From: Panicum virgatum | Lineage: Eukaryota; Streptophyta; Magnoliopsida; Poales; Poaceae | Assembly (NCBI RefSeq): GCF_016808335.1 | Contig: NC_053138.1 | Coordinates: forward strand, 61,162,951-61,226,950 | Length of the DNA: 64,000 nucleotides | Direction: 5' to 3' | Shown here: piece after piece, positions 11,814-24,920 of the stretch | Layout of the letters: every line of letters begins with the position of its first letter | How positions within the stretch are numbered: position 1 is the first letter of the stretch | The notes under the pieces: generated by a model | The model's database searches: none | Seen by the model: only the letters and a program-made list of their open reading frames with translations | Told to the model about the DNA's origin: nothing | Position numbers and translations under genes: made by a program

Positions 11814-13146
11814 ATGCCGATCGGCTCCCGTTTAAGGAGTATCATTGACCTTTATGGTGGTAAGTTTGTGTGTAGCAAATCTTTTTTTATTATCAATGCG
11901 ACGATAATAGATTTGGAATATGGATCCATGTAAAATGTTTAGGGGGCAAAAACTATTTGCTCTGATTCCCAAACACTCAAGGCCCTATTTGGAACAGGGA
12001 GTAGGCATAAGATTTATGCTATTTTTGTAAGATCCTAGTTTCTAAGAATTTTTCACCTAAATGGTCATCTTTGATTCATTAATAAAAAGGAAAGGAATAG
12101 ATTTCTTAATACTCTGTAGCCCAATTCAAGAAAAAAATAAAAAAGTGGTCATAGCACTTGGAAAGAATAAAAAAAATGATGTAGTAGGATTTGAACTCTA
12201 TTCCACTTGCTCTTCCCTAAAGACACTAGCCAATTTCACTATGGAAGCTTATCCACAATTGGAAAGAATACAGGTAGTAGAACCTGCTGCTCACACATCT
12301 TGCTTTGTGTTTCATGTGGTGACCATGGATCTTGATAGAAGTACTATTTGTATAGTAAACTTTGTCACCATGTGGTCATTTGCCATGCTTTGTGGATGGG
12401 TACACGAAGTTGCAAGTGAGACATGCAAAATTTAGAGATGGATTATAGCATGTTGGCACTTGTCCTTGCTTTGGAGTCTTTATATTGCCCATATCCTAGA
12501 GCATATACGGAGATAAAATTACTGAACTTTGCTCCCAGTAAGAAAATGAATTGAAATTCAAATGATGGGAAGCAGAAGTTTGCAAGTTTGATTTCTGATT
12601 CCCATGTATATCTACCAAAGTCCTTTCCTTCTTATTCCCATGTCTTCAGCTATAGAGTTCAAGAAGAATTGCATCTCGAAACATTTGTTTGTTTCTATCA
12701 TATGTTTTTTGATGTCGTGCATTAGCTAGATTGTTGAATATGATTATTTTATTTCATCTATCGTGTGTACTTTCTGATTTGTGCCTCTTTTGTATGTAGA
12801 CCCCAGAACACATCAGGCTTCCCCAGAGTCACCTAAAATGGAGGACACCGAATCATTCCAAAATCCTTTAAATTCTGCTGAATCTCGCCTACTAGAAGCT
12901 CCGAAGGAAGCCACCCCTAGAGAAATCTTTGAGGCGCTCAAAGAGATTCCTGGCTTGGCACGAGCTGATCTGCTGAGGGCCTATAGTCTACTTATCCGTA
13001 GCGATCGCCTATTCAGAGCACTTATGGCACTTCCAATGGACATGAGGATGGAATGGCTTCTCATAGAAGTCTTGCCCATGAAGCTAATGTATTTTGCTGC
13101 ACAAAACAATACCAGCAACATGCTTCATAACGTTAGTGTTGAATAA
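11814..13146 (+). CDS. RAYS-domain small protein, type C copy 2 (intact, three exons)
   Basis: Exons 11814-11859, 12223-12273 and 12800-13146 give 444 nt, 147 aa, with the same splice sites and phases as copy 1. Counting by eye against copy 1, the coding sequences differ by 12 substitutions: eight silent and four changing an amino acid (Ala/Ser in exon 1; Leu/His, His/Pro and Trp/Leu in exon 3). The RAYS blocks IFEAL, LLRAYS, LMALP and WLLIEV are all unchanged. The paralogy extends from the promoter (11464) to about 14220, matching 1 to about 2630. No function is assigned. Confidence 0.6.
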
Positions 13147-13289
13147 GGTTGGTTACTCGTAGGGGTTGAGGGTGTTTTAAGGTTTTGTAATGTACTCATC
13201 TATTATGGTTTCTCTTGAACTATGTTGTTTGTTTGAATATTTGAAGCTAGCTGCTAGCAGAGTAGTAGTAAAACATATTTACTTAAATA

Positions 13290-13520
13290 CACTTCTACAT
13301 TACTTGGTGAAATTAAGTCAAGCTTCCTTGAAGTCGATTAGTTGAATCTCTCTACAAGCGCCCAAAGAGCCTCAAAGTGATAACTAGATTGGTTCATGTT
13401 GATCTGCTGTGCGCCTATAGTATGTTTACCCATGATGATCGCAGTTCAAATCCCTAATGGCGCTATGGAGAACACGAGGAAGTAATCAAGAAATGGTTGA
13501 GGCTTTTAGAGATTTGTCCA
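13290..13520 (+). pseudogene. Decayed RAYS-domain exon relic
   Basis: It is the counterpart of the relic at 1885-2110, with similar stops, lying at the same distance behind the type C gene. It is not translatable. Confidence 0.5.
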
Positions 13521-14225
13521 CCCAGTACAAGCATCCAGTACAGAATCTACTGAACCATATTGCCATTCATTTTTTTTAGAACATGAACTTTATTCTTATG
13601 AAGTGCTATATTTTAGTGAAGCTAGTGTCTTCTGCAGTATATCCACAATTTAACTTTGCATCATCCAGTATGAAAGTTTTTTTAAAAAAAAGAAGAAGAA
13701 TCAATGCCTCGTGCCCACACTTTAAGCAAGATTTGTAGCAAATTTTGCCGTGAAGAGCAAAGACCTAGCTAGCTCTTCTGCAGGTTTCAAACCAACAACA
13801 CTAACCATGCATGCAGCATAGCTAGTCAAGCCTCCTTCATTCTTCCCCTCCGGTCCATCAGTTGGACACAGGTTACAAGTAGTAGACCTGAAGTCTTTTG
13901 GCCCATGGACAGAAGGTTTTATACAGTGACGGCAGCCTTGTAAGATTTGTATGGGATTGTGGATATTAATCCCTCTGTTCGGAATAAGCCACCAGAATGA
14001 GTTCAAGATCAGTGTTTAATAGCAGTTGACCCATACAATTTTCCTTTTTAGAAAATAAGAGAAGGGTCAAGCAGATGGCAGTCCGAGTTCTGACGTACAT
14101 GAATTGCTCCAACTTTCTCCAACGATATCTTCTTCTGCATCTGCGACAGACGAGGGCAAAGATTGCAGGAACGAAACCTCCCTCCAAAGCTCCAGATCGC
14201 CATGCTCATATAGAAGAGCAAGTTT

Positions 14226-15316
14226 TTTTTTGAACATAAAGGCAGGAGCTCTGCCGCACAATTAAGGGCGTGTTTGGCAGAGCTCCAGCTCTGCCAAACC
14301 AGCTCTGGAGCTGCTGCTCCACCATAGAGCAGCTCTAGCGCGGAGCTGGGCTCTCATTGTGGAGCTGGAGAAATGTGTTTGGCAAAATAACAGCTCCAGC
14401 TCCAGAAACAGAGGTATTGATCAGATTTTCCTTTTTTGCCCTTGGTTTTTTTGTTTGCTGTTTTTTTCTTGTTGCGCCTGTACTAGTGCATGACGCAAGG
14501 AGGATGTGTCTTTTTTTTTGCAAATATCAAATAAACATGACATCCATTGGATCACATAATAAATTTGATCATCACAATCCGTTAAACTCACATCAATTGT
14601 TCAAACGCTAAGAAGTATAAAATTTCACTATTCCATTACAAGCTAGTTCCAACCAAGAGCGAGTGTTGTGGCAAGTTCATCCCGAAAAGTATCCATACAA
14701 GTGGCACTGGCTTTCATAGTAGATGTATCCGATGCGTCTGCTGGAACGGCAAATCATTTGTACCTTTGCAGTATTATAGGCATAAAATTAGGATCACGAT
14801 CAAACCGAGCAAAGTCTGCATCCCCAATGGCGGCCGCCCCAAGGCCGTCAAGGCCAGCCACGCCCAAGCCGCCATGTCCGGCCACGCCTTCGGAAGTAGG
14901 CCCCAGCAGAGACCCGGCCTTCGGAGCAGGAAGGCTCACAGCTTGTCATCATTGCCGAGCCATGTTTCGAACGCGGCAGCTCCCAATTCACAATGCAAGA
15001 CCCGCCTCCACGCACCAACCACGACGAAAATCTAAATGCGACGCCTTCAGAAAGGCGATGACGCCAATGGCGCCACCGTCACACGTCTGGAGAGGACCGA
15101 GCTTTCACCCTTGGATGATAGTGCTAGAGGGGAAAACGACGCCCCCAACAGGTAAAGCGGCGCTCAACTAGCGTCGCCGTCGCCATAGCTTTTGCCCAAA
15201 AAACCCTTTAGCACGGGCGTCGGGCCAAGAAGGCAGGCCCCAAGCCAACAACACCGCCATCGCCGTTGTCCCACCACCCCCCACAGAGGTCCCTTCGGAG
15301 GGGCGTCGACGCGCCG
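14226..15316 (-). mobile_element. L1-type LINE 3' fragment with a nested Tourist-like insertion
   Basis: Relative to the paralogous unit (about 2630), about 1.1 kb is inserted, bounded by agttt at 14221-14225 and 15317-15321. On the minus strand the insert ends ...gcaggagctctgcc-type sequence (complemented) and a short A tract, as grass L1 3' ends do. The 14800-15300 part reads as an L1 3' region. At about 14267 it is interrupted by sequence starting gggcgtgtttggcagag with many agctctgg-type palindromes, typical of a Tourist/PIF MITE, whose other end I could not place. Confidence 0.5.
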
Positions 15317-15551
15317 AGTTTCCCAAATCAGAAAGTACGTTTTAGCGGGCTGGGCCAAGTTGTTTTCTGTATAAGTATTAACAAGGCAGGCTAAATCGTT
15401 TTCCGTATTATTAGCAGGCCGGGCCAAATTCCAAGTTGTTTTGGAGGCCTTTTGATTGGCAGCGTGCCGTGGCGGCAAATCTGTAATCCGATCCCCCGAA
15501 ATCTCTCTTCCTCCGCTCCTCGCTGGCGGAGGTGGCTGAACGGCGGCGGCG

Positions 15552-18500
15552 ATGAGGAAGCGACTCGAGATGGACTGGGCGGAGCTGTTCGCTTGCCACA
15601 GCTCCTCCCCCGACCGCGTTGATGCCTTGTACCTGGTCGGCGCCCATTGCTCGGCAAGCGGCGGCCGCGGAGGGGGCCGCTGAGCCGCGGCGGGGGGGTT
15701 TCGAGCCCACGCTGCCTTCCTAGGGTCGAAGCTCTCCCGCCCTGCAGCGACCGCGGCGCGGGCGGGTGCTGCCCCCATCGCGCGGTGCCCGAGGCCACCG
15801 CGCGCGAGCGTTCGGTCGACGCGGCCGCCAAGGTTTGCTCGTGTTGGTTATGCGTATCCACTCTTCCTTGCCTACACTGCGCGGGGTTCTCTGAAATCTT
15901 AGCGATTCTTCCTTCTGTCCGTAGGCTGATGATGTTGGCAAATGCATGTTTCAGGAACATGAGAGCGAAGGGGAAGGTGCCTCTGCATCGACTGCAAAGA
16001 AATCACGCAAGCTTGGTACGATTTTTTACACTTGGGGGCTGTTGGATTCCATTCCAACAAGCCAGATCAAATTCGCTAAAAAGCAACACCAAGATAAGAT
16101 ATAATCCAATTCCATTTTCACTTCTGGATTAGTCCTGCATCTAGCTTTTATCAAAGCTTCAATGTGGTCATCCATCCACTACAACAGATTCACTTTCAGT
16201 AACCCACTTTCAGTCTTTTTATGCCATTTATCCCTAGCAAGCACCAAGCAGGTTCTTGAAATGTGCAAAGGGATCATATAATCTGGCACAATATAGACTG
16301 AATTGCACCTCTGCATATATGGACAAGGAAAAGAGCTATTTAGTTTAACTTAATCTGCCGCCTTGTCCATTGACTAATGCTGCTCATTTTATTTACTGTT
16401 TGTGCCCTTTTGCCTGTAGATATGGAGAAAGAAGATGCACTCCTTCACATGCTCGGTGAAATCAACAAATCACTCCAAGCTTCTTTGAAGTCTGGTGAAC
16501 CTCTACAGGTGCCAGAAGGCACCTCCCCTGAAGAAATCTTTGAGGCACTCAGAGGGATACCCAGATTGGCCTGCGCCGACCTGCTGCGAGCCTATAGTAT
16601 GCTTATCCGGGATGATCGCCAGTTCAGATCAGAAGCGTCCCCTCATAAGAGAAGACTTAAATGTGTTACAAACATCAGTCCCAGGAGGCTGATGACACAT
16701 TTATTACATCAGATGGTTCATTACCGTACAACTCTACGCGGTAGTGAGCAGAGAAGCGCCACTATCGCGAGGATTACAATCCACACACACAACGATATTA
16801 AATATAAAAAGAAGGTCATTAGAGTCTTGCGCCATGCGGTATCTCCTGCGGGTGACCCAAATCCACAGGCAAGGCTGGGTGCAGGACGGTACCCCTACTC
16901 AACGTCGTCAGGTACAAAGTCTGGATCTTCCTCTGTAAAAATAAAGAATGGGGTGAGTACAAACGTACTCAGCAAGTCCAACCACACCCACGGAGGGGGG
17001 TATAAACAGAATATCATGCACATGGTAAGTCAAGGATAGGGCTAGGGTTTGATTTGCGGAAAGCAATATTTTATGCAGGGTTCATTTGAAAGAAAGCATT
17101 TTTCCCAAAACCACTTTTCTTGTACCAAGTAACACGAGGGATTGATCCCCACGGGATCCAAGTTTTAAGCTGCTACCGGACTCCTCATCCGCCGTAGCAC
17201 ACGGCACAACTGCCGGACACGTTTCCAAAACAACTCACGCCAGCCCATCCATTCCCAGATGAAACACTAGTTGTGAGACCACACCGTAACTCGCCCAGTA
17301 CCGTGGGCACGGACTATTCGAATAGGTTTCAACTCTGCAGAGGTGTGCAACTTTACCCACAAGTGGGGTACCACAACACGATCACCTGAGTGTCGGTGCA
17401 AATCCCAACAAAGCCTTTACCCACCTTAGCTAGACCTGACTAGCCACCACGGGATCCACCAAGGGGCCAATGACCTATCTCTGAGGTTTAACCGGGGCCT
17501 AAGTCACACAGAACATATCCCTTCTCCTTGGTCACCCGTTGCTCTCAGCTCTCCTGATGGCTATCAAACTAACTAGTGGGGTTTATGCTAAGCCGTTGCC
17601 CATACAACGGTCGAGTGGTTTGCACGAGAGTGGAGTTAGGTGAGATGTAACACCAACTCGGTCCTTAGTGGCGACAAGATGGATATCTCCCTTCTTTGAT
17701 CTGCCACACAGGCACAAGCACACCGAACGGCAAATCACACATAAATGCCATCCATCCCGTCTAGACTTGTCTTTCGAAAAATTCCACTTTTATCCCTTCC
17801 CACACACACACATATTTTCTTTATAAAACAAGTTGAAATGTGTATAAGGTCCTAAGTGTTCTAGCAGCGATTAACGTCCAAACAAAATCAGACATTAATC
17901 TAGGTGGTCAAGGAATGGTTACAACAATCAAGGGGTGGCTATCCAACCGTGTTTTCAGCAAGCAAAACATATGCAATTTTGTAAAACAGGCCAATAGGTT
18001 GTGTTTATAAAAACTAGGACAAAAGCATGCATCAAAGGATGGGATTGAACTTGCCGTCTTCGAAGCCTTCGGGGAAGTCCTGATAAAGGTGCTGTCCTTT
18101 GGGCTCGGGATCGCAGAATTGATCCTCGTTCGCTTGCTCATAGTACTGCTCGTCAATAGGCTCTCCTTCGTTCACACCGTGATCTACGACGCATACAAAC
18201 AAACACACAATCAAGAAAAAGAAATAAAAGCTTTATCATTGAGCTCGATTCAGAAATAATTAAGATATGGAGATAGGAGTGATATTTTTGGGTGGTTTCC
18301 TAATGGCATGGTCAAAACTATGTTATGAGAGGCGTGGTAAAGTTTTAGGTTGATCCAAGGTTGTTTGGCGCATGAAATAATAGGGCAACGAAGTGTTTGG
18401 GGTTAAATTAATGGTTCAGGGGCTTGTTTGTAAGTTTTTATGGAATAGAAAGGGCTTGGTTATAATTTTTAAGAATATTTTGGGCCTACTAGAAAGGTGC

Positions 18501-20435
18501 AGGGGTTTATTTATTATTAAGTTTAAATGGTGGAGGGTTTGTTTGCAAAAAGGAGAAATGGGAAGGGCTTTTTTGGAAAAGGGTAAGGGTTCTTTAGCAA
18601 ATAGATTTGAGGGGAGGGGGTTTTGGGCATAATCGCCATCTCCTTCCTCTCCCCACGCAGAACAGATGAGAGGGAGGGGCGCTCGGCGCCGGCGCCAATC
18701 CGGCGCCCTGAGGGACGGCGGCGGCCGGGGATGGGGGCAAGAGGGAGAGGGGATCGAGGGGGTTCGATTCCCCCCCTTACCTCGGGCCGGGGTGGAGCAG
18801 GGAGGTCGGGACGCGGAGGCGAGCGGTGGCCGGCGCTAGCGGCTATGGCGGTGGCGCTGCGGGGCTGGAGAGGGGTTGGTGGGCGGCGGTGGAGCTTGTG
18901 GGGGTGGAGAGCTGCGCGGGGACCCCTTTTATAGAGCAAGCGAGGCGGTGGAGGGTGGGGTGCGCCGGTGGCGGCTCGGCGGGCGGCGCGGGGCGCCTTA
19001 ATGGCATCTGCGTCGCAACGCGGCGGCGAGGATGACAAGACTGCTCAGGCTACGCCGAGCACTGTGGCACGTGGGGGGAGGCCGGGCGCTGTGCTTGGCA
19101 CGAGCGGCGAGGCGGTGGCTCTGCGGCGGCGCGAGCGGCGGGGTGCCGCACGTGGGAGCAGCAGTAGGGGGAGGGTGCCAGTAGCAGGCGGCGCGGCGTG
19201 CGGGTGCGCGCGCGTCACGGCTCGGGCGTGCGCGTGCTCGAGGGCAAGAGGGTGGCGGCGAGTGGCTTGGCTGGGTGCGGTGGGCGGCGCGGCGGGCGTC
19301 GCGGCGTGCACGCGCGTGCGGGGACGGGGCAGGGGGAAACAGCGCGCGGCCGCGTGGGCGTGCGGCGCTGACCGGAGCGGGGAGCACGCGCGCAGCAGTG
19401 GCTTGCGCGGCGAGCGGCGTGGGCAGCAGCGGTGGCGCGCGGGGCCGGAAGCAGTGAGCGGCGCGGGCAGTAGCGGTGGCGTGCGCGTGGCATCGTGGCT
19501 CGGCACACCGAGCACCGTGTGCGTGCGCGCGCGCGTGCACGGGCGGCCGGGGCGGTGCGCGTGCACAGGGAGCGGGCGGTGCAGGGTCGGGGAAGGCGTG
19601 CGTGCGAGCGAGGGCCGGGCCGGGAGCGACCGGGGCGGCGAGCGGGCGTGGCCGCGAGCGGCGTTCGGGGGCGTGCACACGGGCGTGCGCGGCCCAGGGT
19701 GCACGGCCAGGGAAGGGGGGGTGTGCGCGCGGGTGCCGCGGCGAGCGCGTGTGCGCGTAGGCAGGCCGGGAGCGGGGCGCGAGCGCAGGGGCAGGCCGGG
19801 AGCAAGGCGGTGGTGGGCTGCTGGGCTGGGCGGCGTTCGGAGGCAGGCGGACGCGCGGGAGCGGGGCAGAGGAGGGAGAAGGAAGGATAGAGGGAAGAGA
19901 AAAAGAGGAAAAGGAAAGGAAAATGGAAAAAAAAAGAAAAAGAAAGAAAAAGAAAAGGAGGGGAGAGAGAGAAAGGAAAGAAAAGGAATAAGAAATGGTA
20001 AAAGAGAATAGAAAAAGAAAAAGGAAAGAAAAATGGGAAAAAGGAAAGGGAAGACGGGGAGGCAGAGTGAGTGCGCGCCGGCGGCGATTGCGGGGTGCGC
20101 AGGCCAGGGGAGGTATGCGCGGCATGGCGCGCGGGCCAGGGGAGGCAGCAGCGCGTGCGGCCGGCGATAATCGCGGTCGGCGAAAAAGAAAAGGTGGAAT
20201 CGACGAATGGAATCGGGAGTTGGGAATCGGGTGTTCGGGACAGAGAAAAGATTTTCGGGAGTTAGGGTTCAGGTTTTAGGAGGTTTTGAGCTCAACGACA
20301 AAAATAATTTTGAAAAAATATATTTTAACGCGTGATTTATTTTGGTGGATTTTTCAGGACGTTACAAGATCTCTTATGGCACTCCCCAAAAACATGAGGA
20401 AGGAATGGCCGCCCATGGAAATTGGAAGCATATGA
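15552..20435 (+). pseudogene. RAYS family type B copy 3, split by a 3.7-kb insertion
   Basis: Exon 1 15552-15832 (start MRKRLEMDWAELF) is 281 nt and frameshifted, ending prematurely at a TGA near 15682. Exon 2 is 15925-16015. Exon 3 starts at 16420 (DMEKEDALLHMLGE) and is open through IFEALRGIPRL, LLRAYSML and DDRQFR. It is cut at 16630 by the insertion and resumes at 20372 (LMALP, then MEI) to a TGA at 20433-20435. Without the insert, exon 3 would be in frame, so this copy preserves the ancestral type B domain sequence and shows that copy 2 lost one base. It cannot now encode the full protein. Confidence 0.65.
16631..20366 (-). mobile_element. Solo-LTR-like insertion, 3736 bp
   Basis: The insert lies within the RAYS exon of type B copy 3 and is flanked by a perfect 5-bp duplication, agatc (16626-16630 and 20367-20371). 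Read on the minus strand it begins TGTAACGTCC, as many large grass LTRs do, but the other end (GACGCTTCT) does not end in CA, so the assignment is tentative. It contains no reverse transcriptase or integrase. Its central 18620-19860 is extremely GC-rich and is followed by a purine tract (about 19865-20060). The long Arg/Gly/Ala- or Pro/Ala-rich open frames there are compositional. Confidence 0.55.
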
Positions 20436-20624
20436 GGCTTATCGAGACAGAATGTCAGTGATAGCTAATTTAGATCTCTTAGCCTTGTAATGGAACTCGA
20501 GAACAAGTGAGACTTTGTTGGGTTTGCCCTGCATACACGCACGAATACCATGCATAATAATGTGATGGTGTTTCTAGGAAACTTGTTTCAGTAGTTCTTT
20601 GACTCTTTTGTTTGATGATGAAAC

Positions 20625-21075
20625 AGGAGGGGTGATCCCCCTACTGGATATATATTAGAAAAGGAAAAGAGCGTTTACAATCAGGGACGAGCTGTCCTAT
20701 TAAGAGAAACTATGTAGCCAAGAAGTCATAGATTGTACATGCTTAGATTTTGCACGATGGATAACAGTACAATCTTAAAAAAAATCAATGGTACCCTGAA
20801 TCGATGGCCTTTTTTGCATAAAAAATGAGACCATTACTAGCCACCCAAATACTCCAGCACATTAGCACAATTATTTCCACGAATAAAGGTAACTGCAGCC
20901 TTGCTTTGAAATCCTCCAGAATTTTGAATGGATCCAGATTCTGAGTGCTGTTTAAGTTCAGATTTGCCCAACACCATGTGGCGAAATTCCACTGCAAAAA
21001 AAGATGATCCAGTGTTTCAATTTCTCCTGTGCCACAGAGAGCACAACTGTAGTCATCAAGTAACACTAGAACACA
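20625..21075 (-). mobile_element. L1-type LINE 3' fragment with RT zinc-binding domain
   Basis: The minus-strand frame 21066-20785 reads CALCGTGEIETLDHLF followed by CW, the zf-RVT domain at the C-terminus of plant L1 ORF2 (CxxC...H...C pattern). Downstream, 20785-20625, is L1-like 3'UTR. The 5' remainder is absent. It lies directly 3' of type B copy 3. Confidence 0.7.
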
Positions 21076-21079
21076 CGGC

Positions 21080-22040
21080 CGGCTTTGCGCGCCCCTATCA
21101 TTACAACATTTGAGATAGTAGAGACGTGGCCAAGGCCAACAATAGAAATGGAAGTGCTACAGAAGTCTTCATCATTTTGTTCAATCAGAGAGATTTTTTT
21201 TTACAAGTATCCCATGAGCTCCTTGGTAGTAGCCCATAGTATACACACGTACAAATTAATTTGAAGTATTAAGCTGAGCTCGTGAAGTTTAAACATCATA
21301 GATACGAATATGCTCTTCAATTGGCAGGCAGCAGATTGTGATAAGAAATTGGATACTTCTTGCACTTCTTTTTTTTTTGGAGGGTAGATACTTCTTGCAC
21401 TTCTCAGCACAAGACCTAATACAGAGAAAATGTCCATTTTAAATCAGTTTGTAAATGATTCAAAGCATTGCCCACCAGATGCCGTTTTTGTTGAATTTCG
21501 AGCCCACCTCTTTCCACACTAAATTTTTGTGCTGACCTCCACGTTGCCGGCTCATGTTACGATCTGCATGGTTTTCTATCGGTTCTTTCTCCAATTTTCT
21601 TCGGGTTCTTAGTAAAAACTGGTGGTTCAAACGGTATTATCCGGTCTGGTTGCCCACCCAATCTTTTAACATGACCGGACCGACATAGGGTCCGGTTCCC
21701 GGTTTAACCATGCTCATGTTACTGAGTTTTGCTGCACATAACAATACCAGCAACATGCTTCATGCTATGGTACAGTGATAGTGATGGAGAAGGTTTGATT
21801 ACTATTATGGGTTACATTGAGGGCTCCTTTCAAGTATCATTCTCAGTTTCTTTGCATCATGTTTGAGAGTATCACTTTAAAAGGGGAAGACCTTGAAACA
21901 ATAATGGAATGAGTATGAGCTATTTAGAGTAAAGTACATCCGCAGTCCCTAAACTTGATCTAGTGTGTCATCTAGGCCCCTAAACTCTTAAAATGCATTT
22001 TCAAATCCGATACCTAAACTTGTTCGAGGACCGCCCATGT
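21080..22040. other. Gene-free stretch with a type C 3' relic
   Basis: Positions 21728-21860 match the end of type C exon 3 and its 3' flank (gctgcaca.aacaataccag), so a further type C copy once ended here. The rest shows no gene. Confidence 0.45.
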
Positions 22041-22909
22041 ATTTTACTCAGGTATTTATGTTCAGCCCAGCTTCACTCGAAATTTACCTTTTTTTAATTG
22101 AGCATCACCATATATACTATATTTGTAGATTTACAACAATTTTCGTTAAGGTAAATCAAGCCATATTCTCTCGCAGCAATTTTGCAACAAGCTTTTCATC
22201 ACTAGATCCTGCATTTTTACTAGTAGTAGAGTCCACTGGGACACAAGTAGAAAATTCCAATCCATAAAAAGTGCTCAAATCAAACAATCTCTATCATTAT
22301 CAATTTAAGCTTGGTGTTGATTAGATGCGAGTTTTCTTACTTTTATGGAACATAGAGCTACGAATTATCCCCCTTTTGTGTAATAAAGCAGACCATCACA
22401 ACCATTTTTATAAATTGAAACAAACAACCATTTTTATAAAATGGAACCACGATAACTATTTTATATTAAAAGTTTTCTATTACTATGTCCGACCTATTTT
22501 TGTTGAAACTCACCACATCTCATCCTCCCCCAACAAACATAATAAGCTAATGAAACACCCTACTTGATCCTATTCTCACCTCACACCATCAGTGACACCT
22601 CTATCGCCACAACATGGTCATCATTTCACCCCTCCCATGATATCACACGCAGCACTAACTTCTCATTCTCACTTCCTAGCCAACCTTTCAACCCCCAGGC
22701 TCCTCTAGTCTACATGGTCATGTTTGGGACCACGCCAGCCGACAACGCTTGTGGTAAAAACATACAGCGGGAAAGCCCCACTTCACTCACATCTCATGTT
22801 TCACGCAGTGCCCGTGAAACTCTTCTTTTCTCCTGATGCATGGTCCCTTGATGAGTGGCCGAGATGCGATGTGTTCTCATTTGCCTTAGTATCTATCACC
22901 CACTGCTCC

Positions 22910-22916
22910 TATATAT
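22910..22916 (+). promoter_or_regulatory. TATA box of type C copy 3
   Basis: TATATAT, in the same context as at 69 and 11532, lies 274 bp before the ATG at 23184. Confidence 0.4.
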
Positions 22917-23183
22917 CTCACCCAACCCTACCCTCATACCTACCTCCTGCTGCCGCCGCCATCGTCTCAACCCCTCCACCTCCACCTAAATCCCCCATCA
23001 CCACTTCGGTGCCGCTATTTGCATCACTTCTATCCACCTCCTTTCCTTATCTCTGTTTTCGTTACCACCCAATCCGTAGACTAGATCTGACAAATCCCCA
23101 CCCCCATCCCCTCAAAGGTCAGGATAATAAAGTCAATCTCGAAGCCCTCGATATCATTACGTTGCCAGTGATCTTCCAAGAAG

Positions 23184-24500
23184 ATGTCGATAGGCGACCG
23201 TCTGAGGAGTATCATTGACCTTTATGGTGGTAAGTTTGGGTGCGGCTAATATTTTTTAGTTATCGATGCAAATATAATAGTTTTGGCATATGGATCCATG
23301 TAAAATGTTTGGGGATAAAAAAACTATTAGCTTGATTCCCAAACACTCAAGGCGCTGTTTGGAATAGGGAGTAGCCATAAGATTTATGCTATTTTTGTAC
23401 TATTCTAGTTTCTAAAAATTTTTACACCTAAATGGTTGTTATTTGATTTATTAGAAAAGGAAGGAATAGATTTTTTTAATCTTTTGTAGCCTAATTCCAT
23501 GAGAAAAATAAAAAAAGTGGTCAAAGCACTTGGAAAAAATAAAACGTGATGTGGGCTACGAAGAGATATTAAATACCCCATCTAAACAGATGTGAGGAAC
23601 TAGGATTTGAACCCTGATCCACTAGCTCTTCCCTAAAGACACTAGCCAATTTCACTATGGCAGCTCTGCAATTGAAAATAATACAGGTAGTAGAACCTGC
23701 TGCTCACACATCTTGCTTTGTGTTTCATGTGGTGACCATGGATCTTGACACGAGTATTATCTGTATAGTAAACTTTATCACCATGTGGTCATTTGCCATG
23801 CTTTGTGACCGGGTACACGAAGTTGCAAGTGAGACACACAAAATTTAGAGTTGGATTATAGCATGTTGGCATCTATCCTTGCTTTGGGGTTTTTATATTG
23901 CCCAATCCCTAGTGCATACATGGAGATAAAATTACTGAACTTTGCTCGCAGTAACAAAATGAATTGAAATTCAAATGATGGGAGATAGAATTTTTGCAAG
24001 TTTGATTCCTGGTTCCCATGTATTGCTACTAAAGTCCTTCCCTTCTTATTCCCATGTCTTCAGTTTCTATGGAGTTCAGGAAGAATGCCATCTCGAAACA
24101 TTTGTTTGTTTCTATCATGTGTTTTTTGCCGTCGTACATTAGCTAGATTGTTGAATATGATTGTTTTATTTCATCTATTGGGTGTACTTTCTGATTTGTC
24201 TGTTTTGTATGTAGACCCTTGAACACTTTCCCAGAGTCACCTAAAATGGAGGACGCCAAATCATTCCAAGATCCTTTAAATTCAGTTGAACCTCGCCTGC
24301 TAGAAGCTTCGAAGGAAACCACCCCTAGAGAAATCTTTGAGGTGCTCAAAGAGATTCCTGGCTTGGCCTGAGCTGATCTGTTGAGGGACTATAGTGTACT
24401 TATCCATAGCGATCGCCTATTGAAAGCACTTTTGGCACTCCCAATGGACATGAGGATGGAGTTGCTGCTCATAGAACTCAGGCCTATGAAGCTATTGTGT
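23184..24500 (+). pseudogene. RAYS family type C copy 3 (nonsense-mutated)
   Basis: Exon 1 23184-23229 (MSIG..LRSIIDLYG) is intact, and exon 2 (about 23638-23685) keeps its frame although one codon is lost. Exon 3, starting after the AG at about 24215, meets a TGA two codons in because of a small deletion relative to copies 1 and 2. A second TGA replaces the Arg codon just before the LLRAYS block. Divergence is clearly greater than between copies 1 and 2, so this is the older duplicate. Confidence 0.65.
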
Positions 24501-24714
24501 ATTGCTGCACAAAACAATACCAGCAACATGCTCATGATTCAGTGATAGTGATGGATAAGGTTGATTACTATTATGGGTTAAGGGTTCCTTTCAACTATCA
24601 TTCTCATTTTCGTTGCGCCATGTAAGGTTTTCTAACGATGATGTACTCATCTAGTATGGTTTCTCCTGATCCATGTTATTTGTCTACATGTTTGAAGCTA
24701 ACAGTAAATAGTAG

Positions 24715-24920
24715 AGCATGCTTACTTAAGTACTTCTCCGTTTACTTGGAGAAATCAACAAATCATTTCAAACTTCTCTAGTCAGCTGAATCTCTCTACA
24801 AGTGCCCAAGGAAGGGAATAAGCTTCCTCTGAACCAAATTTTCAGAGCCTCAAATAAAGCGATACCTAGTTTATGTTGATATGCTATGCGCCTATAGTAT
24901 GTTTACCTTACTCCGATCCC
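24715..24920 (+). pseudogene. Decayed RAYS-domain exon relic
   Basis: This is the third member of the series 1885-2110 and 13290-13520, with the same order and spacing behind a type C gene. It is not translatable. Confidence 0.45.

Noticed and set aside
18968..20125. Very long overlapping open frames on both strands (up to 375 codons)
   Set aside because: They are Arg/Gly/Ala- or Pro/Ala-rich, overlap each other on opposite strands and lie in an LTR-like insertion of extreme GC content followed by a purine tract. No domain or start context; compositional artefacts.
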